A DNA stretch of 64,000 bases from Chloroflexota bacterium. Its GTDB lineage: Bacteria; Chloroflexota; Anaerolineae; Anaerolineales; Villigracilaceae. Position 1 is the stretch's first letter. Each line of letters begins with the position of its first letter. Made by a program: the position numbers and the translations under genes. Below are positions 24,344-33,300 of the stretch, piece by piece. The notes below the pieces were generated by a model. That model saw only the letters and a list, made by a program, of their open reading frames with translations. It ran no database searches and was not told where the DNA came from. The stretch lies in NCBI GenBank assembly GCA_016219545.1, contig JACRMH010000017.1, positions 1 to 64,000 on the forward strand, read 5' to 3'.

Positions 24344-27300
24344 ATGAAAAGCAAATCAGTTTTACGTTTTCAGTCGCGATTTTTCTCTTTTCTTGTAATT
24401 GCCAGCATGATCTTCCAGGCGGTGGGAGTTACCACACCGGTGCAAGCTGCAGGTTTAGTGTTGTATGCTAAACCAACGGCTTCCGGCACAGGCGATTGCT
24501 CCAGTTGGGTGGATGCCTGTACATTGCAGGATGCTCTCACCACTGCGGTTAGCGGTGCCGAGATTTGGGTCGCGGCCGGGACGCACATGCCGACCTCGGG
24601 GACAGATCGCACTATCAGTTTTTGGATGCCTGCCGGTGTTGGTATTTATGGCGGTTTTGCAGGCACAGAAACCGAACGCAATCAGCGTGACTTTGAGATC
24701 AATGTAACCACTTTAAGTGGAGACATCGGGACGCCAGGAGATAATTCAGACAATAGCGGACATGTTGTTGTTGCAGATGCAATAGACAACACTGCCGTTC
24801 TGGATGGATTTACCATCACCAAAGGGAATGCAAGTGCTGGGGGGCCATTTGTTTACGGTGGCGGTATATGGGCAAATGACTGCAGCCCAACAATACGGAA
24901 TATTATTCTGAGCGATAACTCAGCCCAAAATGGCGGTGGGGGATTAGCTACTTTTTATTGCAGCCCTAATTTGATTAACGTATCTTTTGAAAATAACTTA
25001 GCCAGCGGAGGTATGGGTGGGGGAATGTTCAGTAATCAGACCAGCGCACCTAGTCTTACAAATGTAACTTTCAATAATAATAGTGCTTCCAGCGGAGGCG
25101 GATTGTTTTTAAATTACGATTCTGATGCGATCCTTGATGGCGTTGTGTTCAGTGGAAACACTGCGACCGATGGCGGTGGGATGTACAAGGCTTCCACGAG
25201 TAATCCCACGCTGACGAATGTTATTTTCAGTGACAACTCCGCGATATTCAACGGCGGTGGAATGCACAACGATGGCGATAGCCTGGCGTTGACGGATGTT
25301 ACTTTCAGCAATAACTCGGCGAACTGTGGCGGTGGGATGTTTAACGAGTCCAGCAATCCAACAATAATGAACACTACATTTAGTGACAACTTGGCAAACT
25401 TGGGAACCTGCGGTGGTGGCGGAATGTTCAACCACCAAAGTAGTCCGACGTTGACAAACGCCACCTTCAGCGGCAACTCGGCAACATTGTACGGTGGCGG
25501 GTTGTATAACGGTTCAAGCAGTGATCCGACATTAACGAACGTCACCTTTAGCGGTAACTCGGCGACAGACAACGGTGGCGGGATCTATAACTATGATAGC
25601 AATCCTGCGATCCATAACACGATACTCTGGGGCAATACGGCTCCCAGCGGAGCGCAGATTTACGAGGATGGCACCAGCACTGCCACCGTGAATGAAGGTG
25701 TCTTGGAAGGCGGCTGTCCAGCAGGCAGTACCTGTACCAACATCATCACCACCGACCCCTATCTTGACACCCTCGCCAGTAATGGCGGCTTCACTCAAAC
25801 AATGGCATTAGGCACAGGCAGTTCTGCTATGGAAGCAGGCGATGATGCCACTTGCGCCGCCACTGACCAACGCGGCATTGCACGTCCGCAAGGCGCGCAT
25901 TGTGACATTGGCGCATACGAATATGAATATTCTGCAAAAGTTGGTATGATCACTGATGTTGCTGGGATTGCCGATCAGGGAATCAACTACATGGCTTATC
26001 AGGGCCTGCTGCAAGCTGAGGCGGACTTGGGTATTGATGGCACGCTTTATGAACCCGCCAATGAAAGTGAATATTCATCCAAACTTCAGCAATGCGCGGA
26101 TGAAGGCAATGGGTTGTGCATTGGTTCTAATTGGGTATTCTATAGCGTCGTCGAAGCAGTCGCTGCTGCGAACCCGACCGTTGACTTTGCAGTCCTGGAT
26201 TCCAGTTATGATGCCCCTCCTGCTAATTTGCGGGGAATTTTATTTAACGAGAGAGAATCTGGCTACCTGGCCGGTGCCTTGGCTGGAAAGATGACTGCCA
26301 CTGATACAGCGGGTGTTGTTGCGGGAATGGAAATTCGTCCGGTGGTTGAATTCGCCGAAGGCTTCCGTAACGGAGCGCTTTGTGCCAACCCGAATATGAA
26401 TGTTTTGATCAACTACACGGGAACATTTACAGACCCCTCGCTTGGTGCCACAACCGCTCAAGATATGATGACACAGGGAGCGGATGTCATATTTAATGTG
26501 GCTGGACCAACTGGTGAAGGTGCCATTTTGTATGGCGCGCAGAATGACGCGTGGAGCATTGGCGTTGACACAGACCAATATCTGACCACATTCGGAAACG
26601 GAAGTGTTTCCGGTTCTGACAAAATGTTGACCAGCGCGATGAAGCGCTTCGATACCGCTGTATATGGAACGGTCGCCGATTACCTTTGGGGAGACTTCAC
26701 ATCTGGAACGGTGCAATACAACCTCATTGATAATGGGGTTGGGCTTGCTCCCTATCACGAAACTGATGCCAGCATCCCGCAATTGACTAAAGATTATGTG
26801 GATGCGGTCAAGGCTGACATTATTTCGGGAGTCGTTGATCCCCATGATACTTGCCGTTCCACGATTTCTGGTACGGTTCATGATGCGGACGGTAATCCAT
26901 TTGGTGCATCAGTGCGCGCTGTCCTTACCTCGGATGGTACTGAAGTAGCGCGAACAACTTCATATTGGCTGGATGGTTCCTATACATTGATCGGTCTTCC
27001 GCTGGATACTGAACTTGCAATAGTTGCCAGCGACGAAGATCCCGATACAGACGGTTATCCCGCAGATTATTACAACAATGTTGAAATTCTCGATTGGGCA
27101 GAAACTATTGCACTTACCAGCGGAAGCCCGAATCGTTCAGGCGTAAATTTTGCCCTCACCAATAACGGGGCGGGGCTTGAACATTTCGCGTTCAATGTCC
27201 GAGCAGGGCGAATATTAACCGATTTGGAAATTCGAAAGGCCATTGCTTATGGTACGAATCGGCAGGCCTTGCTTGATAACGCTTTTGAACCAAACGGTGA

Positions 27301-30300
27301 GACGGGTGAGGTTCTGCATTCAATGGTGGATCCTGCCGCATGGTATGCGGCCGCGCCTGCCGACCTGACGGTTTATAACTTTAACAAATCCCAGGCTGAA
27401 ACCATACTGACCGATGCCGGCTGGACTGATACTGATGCAGACGGTATCCGTGAAAATTCAAGTGGTGACGAACTTGCGCTTGTTTTCATTACAACATCAG
27501 CGCAAAGGCGCGTTGATTCAGGGAATTTGTTCAAGGCGCAAATGGCCGAAATTGGCATTAAGGTTAATCTCCAGTTTTACAATGCCGGAGATTTCTTTAG
27601 CGGAGACCCGGCCCGCAGTCCGCTGGCTTCAGGCGATTTTGACATCGCGGAGTTTGCATGGGGATTAGTTGGCGTTTTTGACAATCTTGCCACTATGTAC
27701 AACACAACAGACCCGCAAAACTTTGGCGGGTATTCCAACCCTGCTTTGGATGGCATTTATGAAGATGCCCGCCTCGCAAAAGTAACAGGCGATCTTCCGA
27801 GTTTTGAAGCCAATGCCTTGCTTTGGCAGCAGACCTTTGCCAATGACCTGCCTGACCTGCCTCTATTCACGCGCACCCCCTTGAACGCTCTGGTTGCGTA
27901 TGATTGTAATTATGGTGGTCTGCTTAAATCTGTTGTCGCGAATGATCCGGATACGGTCACCTTCAATTTATGCAGACCCGATTCTGCGTTTTTACATCGT
28001 GTCGCCATGCCAACCTTTGCGATCTATCCTGAGCAATGGATTCAAGATACATCCGGCCCCGAATTCCGCACGACTGAAGGCTTGGAGAGTCCAGTTGGCA
28101 CCGGCCCGTACAAGGTCGGCGCATGGGATCGCGGTAATAGTCTCTCTCTTGTTATAAATCCCGATTATTGGGGCGCGGCTCCCGAAGCCGATACATTAAC
28201 TTACACATGGAATGGTGATCCCGCCGCACGCTTGACCGAATTACAGGACGGAAACATTGATGGCTTTGATGCTGTTGGCACTGGCGATTATGGTACGGTT
28301 GAAACAGATTCTTCTTTGCAATTACTTCAACGCCCCACGATAAACACATTCTACATGGGCATGAATCATAATGTTGCCCCGTTTGATGATGTCCGTGTGC
28401 GTAAGGCGGTCGCCCTTGCACTGGACCGACAGCAAATCATAGATATTCTTTATCCTATGGGCAATGCTGAGGTACCTACGCACTTTACGCCTTGTGTCAT
28501 TCCGAATGGCTGTGTGGGGACGGACTGGTACGATCAGGATGTAACAACGGCGCAGTCTCTTTTGAGCGATGCCGGTTATCCGACTGGCTTTAATATCAAC
28601 CTGTATTACAGTGCGTCGCGGCAGGTTATGGCTGAGGAAATCCGCGATCAGTTACTTGCAAACCTCGGCATCAACGTCACACTCGTCATATGGGACGCTT
28701 CCATTCGTCAGCAGATTCAAGCAGGCAATGGGGATGGCCTGTTTATCTGGGGCTGGTCGGCGGATTATGCGCACGTCAGCAACTTCCTTGATCCTTTCTT
28801 TGGGTCAGATAGTGGCACGGGATTTGATTCTGGTTTCAATCATGTTTTTGGAGATTCCTATCCCGATATTTACAACCAATTGGATCTGGCCGCGCAGTAT
28901 GTAGATCCGGCTCTGGCAGAGCCTTATTACATCGCTGCCAACAATGCCATTCGTGATTTGGTTCCGATGATTCCTGTATTTCATGTTTCAGATGCTGTAG
29001 CATATCAAGCAGATGTGATCAACCCGCAGTCTGGTCCCATGTGGTATGACATCTTTGCCCGTTCCGACCCCGGCGGACGTAATGAATTCAAGTGGATGCA
29101 GGCCAATGAACCGAACAGTTTGTTCTGCGCTGATGAAGCGGATATTGATTCGTACCGCGCCTGCTCCCAGGTCTTGGAAACTCTATACACCTATGAAAAT
29201 AATGGAACCGATATTACTCCGGCTCTGGCAGAATCCTGCACACCGAATGCCGACTTAACCAAATGGGTTTGCAACTTACGCGATAATGTCAAATTCCATG
29301 ACGGCACTTTCCTCGATTCCAACGATGTGGTGGCAACCTTCACCATGGAATTGGATGCTTCGTCTCCGACCCATGTCGGGCGCACCAATGCCTGGGAATA
29401 TTCCTTCCTCTTTGGCTTGATGAATGTAGGGGGTTCATCGGGCGGGAATCCCAGTGTTCAAGTCCGCGCGAATGACAATCAAGTGGAAGGTAGTGATTGG
29501 CCGGTTGGAAACACTGTAACGATCGATATCAGCCGCACTGGAGAAAGTATTACCCGCACAGCTGAAGTATTCGGCTCCACTCCGTGGGGTGAAACTAGGC
29601 CCTATTTCCAATACCAATTTAATGGAGAATTTGATATCCTTCCCGGTGATGTAGTCAGTGTGACGGATGGAACTACAAGCAGAACAATCACGATCTCGCC
29701 CCTGGCTTTTACGGATGTCGATCTGGACACCGATGTTGTCACCGGCATTGCTAACCCCGGCGCGCAAGTGAACGTCTGGGTTTGTGATGGACCAACTTGT
29801 AACTGGAACCGTCACACTACAGCCGATGGCTCAACAGGTATTTGGTCAGTGGACTTTGCCAATGTTGGGACACAAGGCGATGAGCAAACCACTGTGGATA
29901 TTAAACCCGGCACATGGATCGATTCAAGCGAGGACGGCCCCGAAGGCAGCACCATGTATGGAATCACGATTCCCAATCCATACATCGAAGCCAATGTGAT
30001 CAATCGCTGGGTCCATGCCCGTGAATGGCCGATGGGCACGCTCATGACCATGGAAATTGACGATCTCTCAAATGGTTTGGGCGGTATGGATTACACCCGA
30101 ACTGCTACAATGAATCAGAATCTGGGAAATCCCGGTGACCCGAATGACATTCTTGCAGAATTTGATATGAGTGGATTCACACTGGAGGCTGGCGATGTGA
30201 TCACCATGTCCGGTGAGGTGGATGGGGTTGTCAAGACCAAGACCCTGGTTGTTTCACCCCTTGCGATCACTGCCTTTGATGTGGATGCGGATACGATTTC

Positions 30301-33300
30301 CGGCGTTGCCTCGCCCGGTTCTGATGTTCAGGTATGTATCAATATCCCCAATAATTGTGTTTCACGCAATCTCGTAGCGGATGCCGTAGATGGAACATGG
30401 ACTGCGAACTATAACCCGGATTACGACCTGAACCCCGGCGATTACGGTTGGACGGCCGAGTACGATTCCGATTCTGACCGTACCTGGTATGACTGGTCTA
30501 TTCCCGGAACCCCAAGCCTCATCGCTCGTCTGGGACAGGATCGTGTTGCCGCTAATGAATGGTCTGATGGTACTCCGCTTGCGCTTGTCATCAACGATCC
30601 AAATACCACGTCAAGCATCGATTACTTTGATGATACACAAACAGCCCAACTCAACAACCCCTCCGACCCCTGGAGTGGAACGTATGCTATATTTGATTTT
30701 GCAGCCACATATACGCTGAAACCCGGCGATGAAATTACAGTTACCGGCGGCGGTGTCACCCGGTCTATGATCGTTGCCGACATTAACATTACCGATGTTG
30801 ACATAGAAGCGGATACGGTTTCTGGCACTGCCGGGGATGGTATTGACCAAGTCTCCGTGCGCATGTGGAGCAGTCCTTTTGATGTAGTGGTCACGGCAGA
30901 TGTGGTGGCGAACGCCTGGGTCGCGGACTTATCCGGCGTTTACGATCTCGGTCTCGGCGATAACGGTGTTGCGCGTTGGTGGGACGTCAACGGGTTCATG
31001 ACCTCTGATTATTTTGAGATTCCCAATCCGAACTTCTCAGCGCGTTTCCCTGAGGGAGAAGTTCATGGTTATCAGTGGCCTCTGGGCGCTGATATAACCA
31101 TCAGCATCGACGACCCGGATACCGGGGTAGGCGAGGATTACACAGCCACAGTCGAAGCGATCGTAGCTCCCTGGGATTCAAACTCAACCTTTGCCCAATT
31201 CACACTGTTCGATTTCGCCATGGGACTGCAGGTCGGGCAGGTCATTACCATGACCGATGGATCGATCACCAAGACCCATACGGTCAGCAACTTGGCTGTG
31301 ACGGATGTTGACGTGGACACAGACACGATCACCGGCTCGGTAGAACCTGACGCATGGGTGGATGTGGACGCCAATTGCGGTCCTGGCGGTTGTACCTACC
31401 TTGGTGTCAATGCAAACGGCAGCGGCGACTGGTCGGCGGACTTCTCCGCCCTTACCGATCTCGTACCCGGCTCGAGCGGCGAGGTCCGCGCGCCGGATTC
31501 TGATGGGGATACCACCACTGTACAGTGGAATGTGCCCAATCCGCAGGTTCAAGTCCGCGCGAATGATAATAATGTGGAAGGTTGGGATTGGACACCCGGC
31601 GCTACGGTTACGATTGATATCAGCCGTACCGGTGAATCCATTTCCAGGACCGCAGTCGTGGGAAGCGCATCGTGGGATCCGCGACCCTATTTTTCATATA
31701 ACTTCAATGGCGAGTTCGATATCCTCCCGGGCGATGTCGTTACAGTTACGGAAGGGGGCACATCCAAGACGGTTACTGTGACCAACCTTGCCTTTACAAA
31801 TATTGATTTGGACACTGACATTGTCACTGGTGTTTCCAGTGCTAGTGCCTTTATAGATCTGTGGGTCTGTAATGATGCGGGCTGTAATACCAACCGTCGC
31901 GTTCAGGCAGATGGCGATGGGAACTGGACAGCGGACTTTGCTCACGTGGGTGTAGAGGACTATGAGCAGACAACGGTTGATCTTGTTCCGGGGACCTGGA
32001 TCGATTCAATTGAAAGTGATTCCAATGGCAGCGGCACAATGTATGGGATCACCATCCCCAACCCATTTGCGGAGGCAAGTCTCCAATATAACTGGGTCCA
32101 TGCACGCGGATGGCCTAATGGGACTATGATGACCATGGAGATCGATGATCTCACGAATGGCTTGGGCAGTGCAGACTACACACGAACAGCTACCATGGGG
32201 CAGAATCTGGGGAATCCAGGCGACCCGAATGATATTCTCGCAGATTTTGACATGAGCAGTTTTACCTTGGAAGCAGGCGATGTCATAACGATCTCTGGCG
32301 AGATGGATGGGTCCACCAGAACCAAGACTCTTACCGTGGTTAACTTGCAAGCGACATCCTTTGATGTGGATGCGGATACGATTTCCGGTATTGCAAGTTT
32401 GAGTGGCGATGTTGAAGTATGCGTTAACATACCCAATAACTGTGTATCACGCACAGTGACTGCCGATCCTACAGATGGAACGTGGACGGTGAATTTCAGC
32501 CCAGATCATGACCTCGTGTTTGGTGATACCGGTTGGGTAGTGGAATATGATTCCGATTCTGACAGAAACCAATATGACTGGTATCTCCTAAACCAGTTTA
32601 TTGTGACCATCCCCAATCTTGACCGGGTGCGCGCGCGTAACTGGCCGGATGGAACGCCATTAACCCTTACTATTGATGATCCGTCCAATGGCGTGAGCAT
32701 AGATAAGACAGCATTCGCCACAGCAAGTTCGGCTGGATGGTCAGATGGAAATACTTCGGCTGATTTTGATATAGCCGACTTCGATCTGCAAACTGGTCAA
32801 TTTCTCACGGTCAGCGGCGGTGGAATTGAACGTGCTATGTCGCCTTGGGATATAGCGATCACTGACGTTGACGTGGATGCGAATACCATTTCAGGCACTT
32901 CAGTATTTGATTATGAAGTACGAGCATGGGTTTGCTATCCTGATGGTACCTGCTCCACTCGCTATGTTATTCCTGATCCAATTACACATGTATGGGTGGC
33001 AGACTTTAATATTTTAGGCACCGGCCCTGATGCAAATGAAACACAGATTGTAGATTTGGTGCCTGGAGATAGCGGCAGCGCCGATCAGTTGAATGAAGGA
33101 GGGAACATAACTCGGGTGAATTGGGATATCCCCAACCCGAACTTCTCAGCGCGCTTCCCTGAGGGAGAAGTGCATGGTTATCAATGGCCTCTGGGCGCTA
33201 ATGTGACTGTCAGCATTGATGATCCTGATAATGGAGTAGGTGAGGATTATTCGGCTACAGTGGAAGCCATCGCGGCTCCCTGGGATTCAAGCCAAACTTT

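Noticed and set aside
25000..25600. Regularly spaced GGCGGTGG words that might suggest a CRISPR-like array
   Set aside because: They are codons of the beta-helix coils (NGGG turns) in one open frame; spacing varies and the sequence between is also repeated, unlike CRISPR spacers.
26240..26881. 213-codon open frame on the minus strand inside the giant gene
   Set aside because: Its translation has no recognisable domain and mirrors the plus-strand BMP-coding region; it is a shadow of biased codon use.
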